The position numbers and the translations under genes are program-made. From Alphaproteobacteria bacterium (GTDB lineage: Bacteria > Pseudomonadota > Alphaproteobacteria > JAVJVX01): a stretch of DNA of 64,000 nt. Below are positions 26,798-37,264 of the stretch, in pieces; position 1 is the stretch's first letter; the number at the start of each line of letters is the position of its first letter. The notes beneath the pieces are model-generated. The model was not told the origin of the DNA. It was given only the letters and a program-made list of their open reading frames with translations, and did not search any database. The stretch is from the NCBI GenBank assembly GCA_040220875.1, contig JAVJVX010000003.1, positions 262,969 to 326,968 on the forward strand. The letters are read 5' to 3'.

Positions 26798-27765
26798 GGC
26801 TGGCCTCCGGGGCCGGTCAGGGATATGCGTGGATCCAGCCAGGCATAGACCAGATCGGCGATAAAATTGGCGGCAAGGGTGAGAAATGTGGCGAAGAGAA
26901 GTGCTGTCAGTGCGAGGTTGTAATCATTGCCGAGGATCGAATCGAAAATCAGCTTGCCCATGCCGGGATAGGCAAAGATCGTCTCGGTGATGAGCGCCCC
27001 CGAAAACAGTGTGCCGAAACTCAGCGCGATGACGGTAACTACCGGAATCATGGCATTGCGGAGCGCGTGCACCCAAATCACACGCCGCGCCGGGACCCCC
27101 TTCGCTCGCGCGGCACGAATGAAGTCCTGGCGCAGCACCTCCATCATGCTGGCACGCACGAACCGCGTGTAACTTCCGACATGCGCAAGAGTCAGCGTCG
27201 CCACCGGCAGGACGAGGTACCTGACTTCGGACCATAAGCCCGGGCTGCCCGGTGGCGGGGTCCCGCCCGCCGGCAATACGCCAAGCCAGACCGAGAAACA
27301 GATGATCATCAGCAAGGCCAGCCAGAAGGCGGGGACGGAAATGCCGGCGAAACAGAACAGGTTGATCGCGTAGTCCAGTTTGGAATACGGCCGGGTCGCG
27401 GCCCACACGCCAAGGGGAATGGCCATAGCGACAGAGAACGCGAAACTCAGCCCCATCAGCTTGAGGCTGGCCCACAAATAGGGCGGCAGCACCTCGAGCA
27501 CCGGCAAGGCCTGCAGGCGCGAATAGCCGAGGTCGCCCGAGAGCGCCGCCGTGGCCCAGTTCAGATAGCGTTGCCAGAGCGGCTGATCGAGCCCGTAAAG
27601 CGCTCGCAGGCGCGCAGCATCGGCCGAAGTCAGGTTGGGATCGGAATTGATCATCACGTCAATGGGGTCACCCGGCATCAGGCCAATCAGCGTGTAGATC
27701 GCCCAGGACATGAGGACGAGCACGATTGCCATCTCGACGAACCGGCGGAGCGCGTAGCCCGTCAT
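26794..27765 (-). CDS. ABC transporter permease, DppB/OppB/YejB type
   Basis: A 323-residue permease with six predicted helices. Landmarks: the first helix [45 protein letters not shown], the EAA loop MEVLRQDFIRAARAKGVPAR (about 213-232) and ETIFAYPGMGKLIFDSILGND. It is the heterodimer partner of the permease encoded next and overlaps both flanking genes by four bases. Confidence 0.93.
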   Translation of the reverse strand: MTGYALRRFVEMAIVLVLMSWAIYTLIGLMPGDPIDVMINSDPNLTSADAARLRALYGLDQPLWQRYLNWATAALSGDLGYSRLQALPVLEVLPPYLWASLKLMGLSFAFSVAMAIPLGVWAATRPYSKLDYAINLFCFAGISVPAFWLALLMIICFSVWLGVLPAGGTPPPGSPGLWSEVRYLVLPVATLTLAHVGSYTRFVRASMMEVLRQDFIRAARAKGVPARRVIWVHALRNAMIPVVTVIALSFGTLFSGALITETIFAYPGMGKLIFDSILGNDYNLALTALLFATFLTLAANFIADLVYAWLDPRISLTGPGGQP

Positions 27766-29390
27766 GCCGGGTCCTCCGCGATGGCAAGGCGTGGCACCGC
27801 ACTCAGAAGGCGGCGCGTGTAGGCGTGCGCCGGGCTGCTGAAGAGCGTGTCTTTTGGTGCCTGCTCCACGATCCGGCCGTCCTTCATGACCGCGACCCGG
27901 TGCGCGATGCGGTCGACCACGGCCAGGTCATGGGTGATGAAGAGATAGGCGAGGCCGTAGGTCTCCCGGAGCCGGATCAGGAGCGACAGGATTTGCGCCT
28001 GCACTGTCACGTCGAGCGCCGAGACCGCCTCGTCGCAAATGACAAGCCTGGGGCCGATCGCCAGTGCCCGGGCGATGGCGATCCGCTGGCGCTGGCCACC
28101 CGAAAACTCGTGCGGAAAACGATCGGTCATCTCGGGCGTCAGCCCCACCTGGGCGAGGACCTCCGCGACCCGCGCGCGCCGAGTTTGGCGTGAGCCGATC
28201 CGGTGAATATCGAGCGGCTCCGCCACGAGCGCGCCGATATTCATACGCGGGTCGAGCGAGCCGTACGGGTCCTGAAACACCATCTGCACCTCACGCCCGT
28301 ATCGCCGCGCCGCCTCGCGGTTCTGGCCGACGGGCGTGCCGGCAAACGATATGTCCCCCGAATCGGGCCGGTATAGCCCGGCTGCGAGCCGTGCCAGCGT
28401 CGTCTTGCCCGAGCCGCTTTCGCCCACCAGCGCGAGCGTCTCACCTGCCGCCACGGTGAGCGGTCCGGTATCCGTCAGGTCCACAGCCGGGTTGCGGGTG
28501 CCGCGATAGCGAAAAATGACATCCTCTATGATCAGCAGCGGGGGCGTCGCCGCCTGGCGGCTCTTTTCGCCATGGCTTCCGATCCGGGGACGGGAGGCCA
28601 GAAGGGTCTTCGTGTAGTCGGCCTCGGGCTCGCGCAGGACGTGTTGCGCCGGGCCATGTTCCACCCTGGCGCCGTCACGCATGACCAGAATCTCGTCGGC
28701 CACCTCCGCCACGACCGCGAGATCGTGACTGATGAAGATCATCGCCATGCCGGTTTCGGCTTGAAGCTCCTTCAGCAGGGCAAGGATCTGGGCCTGCACC
28801 GTCACGTCGAGCGCAGTGGTGGGCTCGTCCGCGATGAGGAGATCGGGCCGCGCCGCTACGGCCATCGCGATCATCAGCCGCTGGCGCTGCCCGCCCGAGA
28901 AATGATGTGGAAAGTCACCGCATCGCTGGTACGCGGCCTCGATGCCGACGCGACTCATTGCGTTGATGGCCGCTGCGCGGCTGTTGGCCTTGTCGAGTTT
29001 GCGGTGCAGCCGGAAAACCTCCGCAATCTGCTCGCCCACCGTCATCACCGGGTTCAGGGAGGTCATGGGCTCCTGGAAGATCATGGCCATCCGTTGGCCT
29101 CGAATCTTCTGAAGCGCTTTTTCGGGCGCCCCCAGCAGGTCCACGCCGCCAAGCCGGATGCGGCCGTGCGTCGCGTGCCCCGGAGGCGGCACCAATCCCA
29201 TCAGGGCGAGCGCCGTGACCGACTTGCCGCTGCCGCTTTCGCCGACAAGGCCGAGGGTTCGGCCGGCCTCGAGGCGAAAATCGAGATCGCGCACGACTGT
29301 CGAAAAGCCCTGCTCGGTCGGAAACGTCACGCGCAGCTTCTCGACCTCGAGAAGGGGTGCCTGGATATCCGCGGGCAGAATGGCCGGCAC
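27762..29390 (-). CDS. Peptide ABC transporter, fused tandem ATPases (YejF type)
   Basis: A 542-residue protein with two complete ABC ATPase modules in one chain. Module 1: Walker A GESGSGKS, signature [14 protein letters not shown] and Walker [13 protein letters not shown]. Module 2: Walker A GESGSGKT, signature [14 protein letters not shown] and Walker [13 protein letters not shown]. Such fusions power peptide importers of the Yej class. The start is taken as GTG 29390, one base after the stop of the binding-protein gene, which also provides the G-rich ribosome site; the longer frame upstream lies inside the neighbour. Confidence 0.93.
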   Translation of the reverse strand: MPAILPADIQAPLLEVEKLRVTFPTEQGFSTVVRDLDFRLEAGRTLGLVGESGSGKSVTALALMGLVPPPGHATHGRIRLGGVDLLGAPEKALQKIRGQRMAMIFQEPMTSLNPVMTVGEQIAEVFRLHRKLDKANSRAAAINAMSRVGIEAAYQRCGDFPHHFSGGQRQRLMIAMAVAARPDLLIADEPTTALDVTVQAQILALLKELQAETGMAMIFISHDLAVVAEVADEILVMRDGARVEHGPAQHVLREPEADYTKTLLASRPRIGSHGEKSRQAATPPLLIIEDVIFRYRGTRNPAVDLTDTGPLTVAAGETLALVGESGSGKTTLARLAAGLYRPDSGDISFAGTPVGQNREAARRYGREVQMVFQDPYGSLDPRMNIGALVAEPLDIHRIGSRQTRRARVAEVLAQVGLTPEMTDRFPHEFSGGQRQRIAIARALAIGPRLVICDEAVSALDVTVQAQILSLLIRLRETYGLAYLFITHDLAVVDRIAHRVAVMKDGRIVEQAPKDTLFSSPAHAYTRRLLSAVPRLAIAEDPA

Positions 29391-29391
29391 G

Positions 29392-31131
29392 TCAGTCAGT
29401 GCCCCCCGGCGACAGCACGCGCCAGGTCTCGACCCAGAGCGAGGTGGAATACTGGTGCCCCGTCGGCTGCACGTTCCCGAGCCATTTGGGAAAGATAAAG
29501 ACATTTGCCCGGTAATAAAGTGGCAGCACGGGGAGCTCCTCGGCATAGATCTGTTGCATGCGTACCCAGTTTTCCTTTCGCCTGGCAGGGTCGAGCTCGG
29601 TTTCCGTCTCGTCGATCAGCCGGTCCATCTCCGGGTGGCTAAAGCCGGTGAAATTCTGTCCCCCCCAGCCGTTCTCCTCGCTCGGGATCATTTCCGAGTG
29701 GAGGATCGTCCGCGGCACGTTCTCGGGCGCCGTAAACCAGGCGAACATGACGCCCCCGGTGAATTTCCGCTGATTGGTGATTTCACCGAACATGACACGG
29801 GGCGGCAGATTGCGAATGCGCGTCTCAACACCGATATCCCGCCACTGGCTTTGCAGGACCTGTTGTACGAGTTCGCGAATCCGCGACCCGGTTCCGGTCA
29901 TCAGTTCCAGGCCGAGTTTCTCGCCTCGCGCGTTGTGGCGGATACCTTCGGGACCGACACGCCAGCCGGCCTCTTCCAGAAGGGCGCGGGCGCGGGCCGG
30001 GTCGAACCGGTAACGGCGCACGTCCTCGGTATAGATCCAGTCCGACGGGTTGACGAAACTGTGGGCGACCGGCTGGTGCCCGCCGAAGAGCTGCTCGCTG
30101 ATGGCGACCCGATCGATCCCGTGCAGCAGGGCGCGGCGCACGCGACGATCGGCCAGGATCGGGGTGTCGAGATTGAGATCGATATGCTCGTAGATCAGCC
30201 CGGGCTTGTAGACGATATTGAAATCGGCGCCGAACCGTTTCTCGAACGCGAGCGCCTGATCGATCGAGAGGCCAAGCTCGCCCGGTATATAATCCACCGC
30301 GCCCGAACGCAGATTGGCCTCGAGCGCGGCCGTGTTCTCGATGACCCGCACCACGATGCGCCCGAAGGGGCCCGGCGTTTTCCGCCAGTGGGGGTTGCGC
30401 TCCATCACGATCTGGGCGCCCGGCTGAACGTCGGTGATGACATAGGGGCCGTTGAACAGGCCCGGATTGGTGATGTCCGTGTCGTAGAGCGTGCGGTTCC
30501 GGTATTCGGCCGGTTTCTCGAAAGCCGGTTTCTCGAGATGGGCGGGCAGCAGCATGAAGTCGTTGATCGCCGCGTAATCGAAGGACACCCGGTCGATATG
30601 CATGGTGAAGGTCTTGTCGTCCACCACCTCGATATCGGTGATCCGCTTGTAGAGCTCGAAATTCGAGACGCCGCTTTCCGGATGACTGCCGGCGCGCCAT
30701 GTGAACAGGACATCCTTCGTCGTCACCGGCCTGCCATCGCCCCACACGGCCCAATCCGCGAGGCGATAGGTGATTTTCATGCCCGTGCTGCCGTCTTTCC
30801 GTGTGGTCCGTTGTGCCAGGCCGTTATCGAAACTGGGCAGTTCGGTGCACATCATGCAGCGGATCTGCCAGTCCAGCCCGTGCACCGTGATCGGGCGCAT
30901 GACGAAGCCCAGCAGGTAGGACTTCGCCAGCATGGAATTGATGTTGGGATGAAAGGTATGGGGGAACTGGGTAATGCCCATCACGATCTCTTCCCGCGCC
31001 GGCGGGGGCAGGTCGCGCGCGCCGGCGGGGCCGCCCGCAATCAGGAAAAGGCTAAGGATGACGGGGAAGGCCCATCGTGGCCGGCGACCGGTCGCGACGA
31101 GGCCCGGGAGAGGGGAGCAGGAGCGGATCAT
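29392..31131 (-). CDS. Periplasmic peptide-binding protein of ABC transporter (SBP_bac_5)
   Basis: A 579-residue extracytoplasmic solute receptor. An N-terminal signal of roughly 40 residues (hydrophobic FPVILSLFLIAGG, then AGA) is followed by a family 5 binding fold: TYRLADWAVWGDGRPVTTKD near 155-175, DVLFTWRAG, RRALLHGIDRVAISEQLF and FDPARARALLEEAGW. Such proteins bind oligopeptides, peptide-like antibiotics or sometimes nickel; the ligand is unknown. It opens a tight operon (receptor, fused ATPases, two permeases). The open frame upstream of the ATG at 31131 runs antisense through the TPP riboswitch and thiO, so it is not used. Confidence 0.93.
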   Translation of the reverse strand: MIRSCSPLPGLVATGRRPRWAFPVILSLFLIAGGPAGARDLPPPAREEIVMGITQFPHTFHPNINSMLAKSYLLGFVMRPITVHGLDWQIRCMMCTELPSFDNGLAQRTTRKDGSTGMKITYRLADWAVWGDGRPVTTKDVLFTWRAGSHPESGVSNFELYKRITDIEVVDDKTFTMHIDRVSFDYAAINDFMLLPAHLEKPAFEKPAEYRNRTLYDTDITNPGLFNGPYVITDVQPGAQIVMERNPHWRKTPGPFGRIVVRVIENTAALEANLRSGAVDYIPGELGLSIDQALAFEKRFGADFNIVYKPGLIYEHIDLNLDTPILADRRVRRALLHGIDRVAISEQLFGGHQPVAHSFVNPSDWIYTEDVRRYRFDPARARALLEEAGWRVGPEGIRHNARGEKLGLELMTGTGSRIRELVQQVLQSQWRDIGVETRIRNLPPRVMFGEITNQRKFTGGVMFAWFTAPENVPRTILHSEMIPSEENGWGGQNFTGFSHPEMDRLIDETETELDPARRKENWVRMQQIYAEELPVLPLYYRANVFIFPKWLGNVQPTGHQYSTSLWVETWRVLSPGGTD

Positions 31132-31162
31132 GGCTGCCAGCTTAGCCCATCTTTCGCCCGAG

Positions 31163-31191
31163 TTGACCCGGCCGTCGTCCGGGCGCAGTCT
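31163..31191 (+). promoter_or_regulatory. Candidate promoter of the thiamine operon
   Basis: TTGACC and CAGTCT separated by 17 bases, ending 12 bases before the riboswitch P1 stem. Position suits a start of transcription at the riboswitch 5' edge. Pattern match only. Confidence 0.4.
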
Positions 31192-31203
31192 AGGGGCGCG
31201 TAA

Positions 31204-31282
31204 GGCTGGGGTGTCCCGGGCCGTGCCCGGGACTGAGAGCAGACCCATGAACCTGATCCGGGTGATACCGGCGGAGGGAGCC
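31204..31282 (+). promoter_or_regulatory. TPP (THI-box) riboswitch
   Basis: The segment shows the conserved THI-element order: a GGCT/AGCC closing stem, CTGGGGTG, a GC-rich hairpin (TCCCGGGC…GCCCGGGA), CTGAGAGC, ACCC, GAACCTGATC, GGGTGATACC and GGCGGAGGGA. The RNA binds thiamine pyrophosphate and turns down downstream thiamine-synthesis genes. It lies 84 bases before thiO on the same strand. In Gram-negatives these usually act on translation or termination; I see no clear terminator after it. Confidence 0.95.
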
Positions 31283-31365
31283 GCGCGCCGCATGCCGACC
31301 GGCTTGCCAGGTGCCGTTTTCCCGCCCCGGACCACCCCAGCGACACTGACGTCAGGGACGATGAC

Positions 31366-32475
31366 ATGATCGCCATCATCGGTGGTGGCATATGCGGACT
31401 TTCGATCGGCTGGCGCCTCGCGCAGGCGGGCCGGGACGTCACTGTGTTCGAGCGCGACAAGGCGGGCCGCGCCGCGAGCTGGGCGGCCGCCGGCATGCTG
31501 GCGGCGAATGCCGAGGCGGAGCCGGGCGAAGAGCGCCTCCTGCCGTTGCTGCGTCTCGGCCAGGAGATGTGGCCCGGCTTCGCGCGCGAGCTGACGGCTG
31601 CGACGGGCGAGGGGGTCGGGTACCGGGAAGACGGAATCCTGGTCGTGGCGCTCGACCGGGATGACCACGAGCGGCTCAAATTCACTTACGATTATCAGCG
31701 CGGCCTGGGGCTTCCGGTTGCCTGGCTATCAGGCCGCGAGGCGCGTGAGCTCGAGCCGCACCTGTCGCGCCGGGTGCAGGCCGCCATGCTCAGCGAGCGC
31801 GATCATCAGGTCGATAACCGGCGGGTCATGGAAGCGCTGGAAAAGGTGTTCCGGCAGGCCGGAGGCCGGTTGCGCGAGAATGCGGCGGTGGACGAGATCC
31901 TGGTCGAGAATGGCCGCGCGTCGGGCGTGCGCGTCGCGGGTGAGGCCGTCATGGTCGATCAGGTCATCCTCGCCGCCGGTGCCTGGTCGCGCAAGCTGCC
32001 GGGCCTGCCCGAGAATGCCCGCCCGCCTGTCAGGCCGGTCAAGGGCCAGATGCTGGCGCTGGAGGGCGCGCCCGACCGGCCCCTGATCTCGCACATCGTC
32101 TGGGGGCCCGACGTATATCTGGTTCCCCGCGATGATGGGCGCCTCCTGATCGGCGCCACGGTTGAAGAACTCGATTTTAGTACTACCCTGACCGCGGGTG
32201 GCATGCTCGATCTGCTGCGCGCCGGCTGGGAAACCCTGCCAGGGATCCACGACCTGCCGCTCGCCGAAAGCTGGGCGGGGCTCAGGCCGACGAGCCGCGA
32301 CGATGCGCCGGTGCTGGGGCCGGGTCCGCTGCCGGGGCTCGTCTACGCGACGGGCCATCACCGCAACGGCATCCTGCTGGCGCCGATCACCGCCCAGGGC
32401 ATCGCCCATTTCGTCCTGACGGGAGAGCTTCTGCCCGAAATCCAGCCGTTCACGATCGATCGTTTTGCCGCCTGA
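31366..32475 (+). CDS. thiO: Glycine oxidase ThiO
   Basis: A 369-residue FAD amine oxidase that converts glycine to iminoglycine (dehydroglycine) for the thiazole ring of thiamine. The dinucleotide site IAIIGGGICGLSIGWRLA is at the N-terminus, ERDKAGRAASWAAAGMLA follows, and GLRPTSRDDAPVLGPGP with YATGHHRNGILLAP near the C-terminus fits the ThiO/DAAO fold. It is the first gene of thiO-thiS-thiG behind the TPP riboswitch. Confidence 0.95.
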   Translation: MIAIIGGGICGLSIGWRLAQAGRDVTVFERDKAGRAASWAAAGMLAANAEAEPGEERLLPLLRLGQEMWPGFARELTAATGEGVGYREDGILVVALDRDDHERLKFTYDYQRGLGLPVAWLSGREARELEPHLSRRVQAAMLSERDHQVDNRRVMEALEKVFRQAGGRLRENAAVDEILVENGRASGVRVAGEAVMVDQVILAAGAWSRKLPGLPENARPPVRPVKGQMLALEGAPDRPLISHIVWGPDVYLVPRDDGRLLIGATVEELDFSTTLTAGGMLDLLRAGWETLPGIHDLPLAESWAGLRPTSRDDAPVLGPGPLPGLVYATGHHRNGILLAPITAQGIAHFVLTGELLPEIQPFTIDRFAA

Positions 32476-32487
32476 GGGTCAATCGCC

Positions 32488-32724
32488 ATGAAAGAAAACA
32501 CATCTCCCCTGCCCACGGATGCGACATTGCTGGTCAATGGTGACGCAGTGGCGTTTCACGGTGGTACCGTCGGCGCGCTGCTCCATCAACTTGGAATCGC
32601 GGCCGACCGGCGGGGGCTCGCCGTGGCTGTCAACGGGACCCTCGTCACCCGCTCGGACTGGGACGGCGCGCGAATCGAAGCGGGCGACCGTGTCGAAATC
32701 GTCCAGCCGCTGGCGGGCGGTTGA
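32488..32724 (+). CDS. thiS: Sulfur carrier protein ThiS
   Basis: A 78-residue ubiquitin-like sulfur carrier. It starts a beta-grasp fold at LLVNGDAVAF and ends in the essential Gly-Gly (VEIVQPLAGG), which is adenylated by ThiF and thiocarboxylated before donating sulfur to the ThiG reaction. A roughly ten-residue N-terminal extension (KENTSPLPTD) precedes the fold. It lies 12 bases after thiO and 31 bases before thiG. Confidence 0.95.
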   Translation: MKENTSPLPTDATLLVNGDAVAFHGGTVGALLHQLGIAADRRGLAVAVNGTLVTRSDWDGARIEAGDRVEIVQPLAGG

Positions 32725-32737
32725 GAAACTGACCTGA

Positions 32738-33574
<837 letters not shown>

Positions 33575-33578
33575 GCCG

Positions 33579-34241
33579 TCACTGCCGGGCGTCCTGCCAG
33601 CCCACCGGGTCGGCCAGAAATTCCTCCACCTTGGCGAGATCCGTCTCGGGGAAGTCACCGCCCCTGCGGGCTTCGGCGATGACATCCCGCCATGTCGCCA
33701 GCGCCAGAAGATCGACGCCGATCTCCCTCAGTCCGCCGATGCTTTCGGGAAAGACGCCGTAATGGAAAACCACGAACGTGTGCGTTACCGCCGCGCCGGC
33801 GGCGCGGAGCGCCTTGACGAAATGGATCTTGCTGCCGCCGTCGGTTGCGAGATCCTCTACCAGCAGCACCCGTGCGCCTTCCGCCAGATCACCCTCGATC
33901 TGGGCCATTCGGCCAAACCCCTTCGGCTTCTTGCGCACATAGACCATCGGCAGGTCGAGCGCATCGGCGATCCAGGCGGCGAAGGGAATGCCCGCTGTCT
34001 CGCCGCCGGCGATCACGTCAAGATTGGTGGCGCCGATTTTCTCCCGGACCAGCGCCGCCGCCATCGCCGTTACATCGCGCCGCGCCGCCGGATAGGAGAT
34101 GATCTTGCGGCAATCGATATAGGTCGGGCTGAGACGGCCCGAGGTCAGGGTAAACGGGTCGTCAGGCTTGAAGTTGACGGCCTTGATGTCGAGGAGGATG
34201 CGCGCCGTTCGTGCGCCGCGGTCATCTGCAACGGTGCCCAT
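33579..34241 (-). CDS. pyrE: Orotate phosphoribosyltransferase
   Basis: A 220-residue type I phosphoribosyltransferase converting orotate and PRPP to OMP in pyrimidine synthesis. The PRPP loop is VLLVEDLATDGGSK near residue 125-138, and IAGGETAGIPFAAWIADAL with VYVRKKPKGFG provides the orotate/PRPP-binding lysines. The motif has ATDGG where enterobacterial PyrE has ITTGG. The C-terminal ~50 residues (LATWRDVIAEARRGG…) extend the core as in related alphaproteobacteria. It follows hspQ by eight bases. Confidence 0.92.
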   Translation of the reverse strand: MGTVADDRGARTARILLDIKAVNFKPDDPFTLTSGRLSPTYIDCRKIISYPAARRDVTAMAAALVREKIGATNLDVIAGGETAGIPFAAWIADALDLPMVYVRKKPKGFGRMAQIEGDLAEGARVLLVEDLATDGGSKIHFVKALRAAGAAVTHTFVVFHYGVFPESIGGLREIGVDLLALATWRDVIAEARRGGDFPETDLAKVEEFLADPVGWQDARQ

Positions 34242-34249
34242 GGTCCGGC

Positions 34250-34585
34250 TTAGTTGGGCTTGAAAAGCGGGGTGTACTGCCCGTTTTCATAAGCCGCGAA
34301 CTCGTCGTCGAGGGCCGGGTGAAATATCTCCTCTCCCGAGGTGTCGGCCTCGAGATTGCGTTCGGCCACGTAGGTGGTGTGGCCTTCGTCATGTACCATG
34401 ACGTGGTACCAGGGTTCGTCCCTGGGGGGGCGGGATTTAGCCATTTCGTCGTACCATTCGTCGGTGCCCGAAAAAAAGGCATCCACATCGAACACCACGC
34501 CGCGATATCCGAACAGCGCGTGATGGACGATCTGCCCCACGTGGAACCTGGCTTTCGTGACGGGATTGAAGGGGAAGTCCGACAT
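34250..34585 (-). CDS. hspQ: Heat shock protein HspQ
   Basis: A 111-residue protein of the YccV/HspQ family. Landmarks are KARFHVGQIVHHALFGYRGV (residues 9-28), VFDVDAFFSGTDEWYDEM, DEPWYHVMVHDEGHTTYVAE and a tail with LDDEFAAYENGQYTPLF. HspQ modulates Lon protease substrate choice and binds hemimethylated DNA in enterobacteria. It is upstream of pyrE in a likely two-gene unit and diverges from the crotonase-like gene across 225 bases with no feature I can name. Confidence 0.93.
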   Translation of the reverse strand: MSDFPFNPVTKARFHVGQIVHHALFGYRGVVFDVDAFFSGTDEWYDEMAKSRPPRDEPWYHVMVHDEGHTTYVAERNLEADTSGEEIFHPALDDEFAAYENGQYTPLFKPN

Positions 34586-34810
34586 GATTACTCCGTTGGT
34601 GGCAGGTGATAACGCCCGCTCTTGGAAACGCCCCCATCATCACGAATTGGCGGCTGGCTTCAAGGGCGTTTTATTGCGATAAATCAATCCAATACTCGGT
34701 CGCGTCCGGGCCCGGGCCGCGACAGGGCGCCGCCGCGCCGATCATGGGTCGGATTGTGGGTCCGGTCATGGAGGGCCGGCGGCCCGGTCAACCGAAGGGA
34801 GAGGCAAACC

Positions 34811-35587
34811 GTGTCCGATGTTCTGGTGGAACGTGACGGCCCGATCCGGACAGTCGTCCTCAACCGTCCGGATCGCATGAACGCCCTCAGCCAGGCCATG
34901 TGGGGTGAACTGGGCCGCGTCGTGGCGGAGATCAACGCCGACGATAGCTGCCGCTGCATCGTGTTTCGCGGCCAGGGTCGAAAAGCCTTCGCTGCCGGCG
35001 CCGATATTACGGAATTTCCCGAGATCCGCCGCAATGCCGAGGAGGCGCGCGCCTATAACAAGCCGCTTACGGCCGCGATCGAGGCGATCGAGGCATGTCC
35101 CCATCCGGCGGTGGCCATGATCCACGGTCCTTGCATGGGCAGCGCACTGGCCATCGCGGCGCGGTGCGATTTGCGCCTCGCGGGGGCGGGGGCGCGTTTT
35201 GGCGCCCGGATCAGCCGGCTCGGTTCCACCATGCCGGTGGCGGAAATGCGTGCCCTCGTCGATCTCGTCGGCCCGACCGGCGCCAGCGAAATTCTGATCG
35301 AAGGCCGGATTCTGGATGCCGACGACGCGCTGCGCCTGGGAATTGTCAATCGTGTGGTGGACGATGACGCGCTCGAGGCCGAGACAGGCGCCACGGTCGC
35401 GCGCATTCTCGAGGGCGCGCCACTCGTCAATCGCATGCACAAAAAGCTGCTCCGGCGGTTGCGCGATCACACCCCCCTCGGCCGGGAGGACGAAAAGCTC
35501 GGCTATGTGCTGTGTGATACGGCTGATTACCGCACTGGCATCTCCGCGTTCGTGGCCAAGACCAAACCCGATTTCAAGGGTGAATAG
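34811..35587 (+). CDS. Enoyl-CoA hydratase/isomerase (crotonase) family protein
   Basis: A 258-residue crotonase-fold protein. The oxyanion-hole segment AFAAGADITEF (about 58-68) and GPCMGSALAIAARCDLRLA (about 102-120) are present. The two glutamates used by classical enoyl-CoA hydratases are absent: the first site reads GSALA, and the second, usually FG-x-PE, reads FGARISRLG. It is therefore likely a different crotonase activity, or a non-hydratase. The start is GTG 34811 with GGAGAGG upstream. It is followed four bases later by a ThDP enzyme, suggesting a shared small pathway. Confidence 0.85.
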   Translation: MSDVLVERDGPIRTVVLNRPDRMNALSQAMWGELGRVVAEINADDSCRCIVFRGQGRKAFAAGADITEFPEIRRNAEEARAYNKPLTAAIEAIEACPHPAVAMIHGPCMGSALAIAARCDLRLAGAGARFGARISRLGSTMPVAEMRALVDLVGPTGASEILIEGRILDADDALRLGIVNRVVDDDALEAETGATVARILEGAPLVNRMHKKLLRRLRDHTPLGREDEKLGYVLCDTADYRTGISAFVAKTKPDFKGE

Positions 35588-35591
35588 AAAG

Positions 35592-37262
35592 TTGACCACG
35601 TTGCGCCGAGGGGGAGAGATTCTGGTGGAAGCCCTGCTTCGCCATGGCGCAAATCGGGCCTTCTGCGTGCCGGGCGAGAGCTATCTCGCCGTTCTCGACG
35701 CGCTTTATGACTGCCGGGACCGGCTGACGCTCCATGTATGCCGCCATGATGGCGGCGCGGCCTATATGGCGGAAGCCTATGGCAAGCTGACCGGCCGGCC
35801 AGGGCTCTGTTTCGTCACCCGTGGCCCAGGGGCGACGAACGCGGCCATTGCCGTTCATGTGGCGCGTCAGGACTCGACCCCAATGATCCTGTTCGTAGGA
35901 CAGGTGCCGCGCCGCCATCTGGGCTTCGAAGCGTTTCAGGAGGTCGACTATGCGGCCTTCTTCGGCCCGATCGCCAAGCATGTGGAACAGGTGGACGATG
36001 CGTCGGATATTGCGGAGGCCGTCCGCCGCGGCTTTCGCCTTGCGACGACGGGTCGGCCGGGTCCGGTGGTGATTGCCCTGCCGGAAGACGTGCTGCGCGA
36101 AGAGGCGCAGGCGGATGACCTCGTCCCGGCTGTGCCCGAGCCGCCCCGCGCCCCCGCGCCGGACGCGCTGGCCGCAATCCGGGATGCGCTTGCGCGCGCA
36201 AGGCGCCCCATGGTCATGATCGGCGGTAGCGTCTGGACCGATCCGGCGCGGGCCGATCTCGTGCGTTTCCTCGATACAAGCGGACTTGCTGCCTGCTGTT
36301 CCTTTCGCCGGCAGGACGTTCTGGACAACGACCATCCGGCCTATGCCGGTTATCTGGGCCTCAATGCCGACCCCCGACTTTTTCGCCGCGTCGGCGGGGC
36401 CGACGTGCTGCTGGTGATCGGGGCGCGGCTCGACGAGCCGACCACACAGGGGTTTCGCCTTCTGGACGACGCGCGGGCGCGAGCTCTCATTCACGTCTAT
36501 CCGAGCCGCGCGGAACTCGGCCGTGTCTTCACACCCACCCTCGCCGTCGAATGCGACATCGAACCATTCGTGGCCGCGCTCGCGGCGCTCGATATCACGC
36601 CGGGTGCGGGCTGGGCCGCGCAGCGCGAAGAGGCACGGGCCGAATATCTCGAAAGCCTCAGGCCGGCCCCGGCGGCGCGCGACGACTTCGCCGATCTTGG
36701 CCGGATCATGGAAGAGCTCGAAGAAAGTCTGCCCGAGGACGCGATCATCGCGCTGGATGCGGGGAACTTCACTGCATGGCCACAGCGTTATCTCACGTAT
36801 AAACGACCGGGCAGGCTGCTGGCGCCGGTCAATGGCGCCATGGGCTACGGCGGGCCGGCCGCCGTCTCGGCGGCACTGACCCGGCCCGACAGTCTGGTGA
36901 TCGGCGTGATCGGCGATGGCGGCATGCTGATGAACGGGATGGAACTGGCGACTGCGGTGCAATATGGTGCGAGACCGATTTTCCTCGTCATCAACAACAA
37001 TATGTACGGCACCATCCGATTGCATCAGGAACGCGCCTTTCCCCGCCGTCCCATCGCCACCGATCTCGTCAATCCTGATTTCAAGGCGCTGGCCGAAAGT
37101 CTCGGCGCCTTCGGCGTGCGTGTCGAGCGGACAGGGGATTTCGGCCCCGCCTTCAGGGCCGCGCGGAAAAGCGGCAAGGCAGCGCTGATCGAAATCGTCA
37201 CCGATCCCGATATCCTGACGCCAAACTTCACCATCTCCGGCCTTCAGGCCGCGTCGGATTGA
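35592..37262 (+). CDS. Thiamine-diphosphate enzyme, acetolactate synthase large-subunit-like
   Basis: A 556-residue member of the acetolactate synthase/benzoylformate decarboxylase family. The activating glutamate is in FCVPGESYLAVLDAL near residue 28, FVTRGPGATNAAIAVHVA follows, and the ThDP/Mg motif runs GDGGMLMNGMELATAVQYG to INNNMYGTIRLHQ (about 440-477). Whether it makes acetolactate, decarboxylates an oxo-acid or cleaves an acyl-CoA is not readable; no regulatory ilvH subunit is nearby. The start is TTG 35592, tightly coupled to the crotonase gene. Confidence 0.88.
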   Translation: MTTLRRGGEILVEALLRHGANRAFCVPGESYLAVLDALYDCRDRLTLHVCRHDGGAAYMAEAYGKLTGRPGLCFVTRGPGATNAAIAVHVARQDSTPMILFVGQVPRRHLGFEAFQEVDYAAFFGPIAKHVEQVDDASDIAEAVRRGFRLATTGRPGPVVIALPEDVLREEAQADDLVPAVPEPPRAPAPDALAAIRDALARARRPMVMIGGSVWTDPARADLVRFLDTSGLAACCSFRRQDVLDNDHPAYAGYLGLNADPRLFRRVGGADVLLVIGARLDEPTTQGFRLLDDARARALIHVYPSRAELGRVFTPTLAVECDIEPFVAALAALDITPGAGWAAQREEARAEYLESLRPAPAARDDFADLGRIMEELEESLPEDAIIALDAGNFTAWPQRYLTYKRPGRLLAPVNGAMGYGGPAAVSAALTRPDSLVIGVIGDGGMLMNGMELATAVQYGARPIFLVINNNMYGTIRLHQERAFPRRPIATDLVNPDFKALAESLGAFGVRVERTGDFGPAFRAARKSGKAALIEIVTDPDILTPNFTISGLQAASD

Positions 37263-37264
37263 TC

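Noticed and set aside
29158-31203. 681-codon open frame antisense to the peptide-binding protein gene
   Set aside because: Lies opposite a clear SBP_bac_5 gene; composition is that of a shadow frame.
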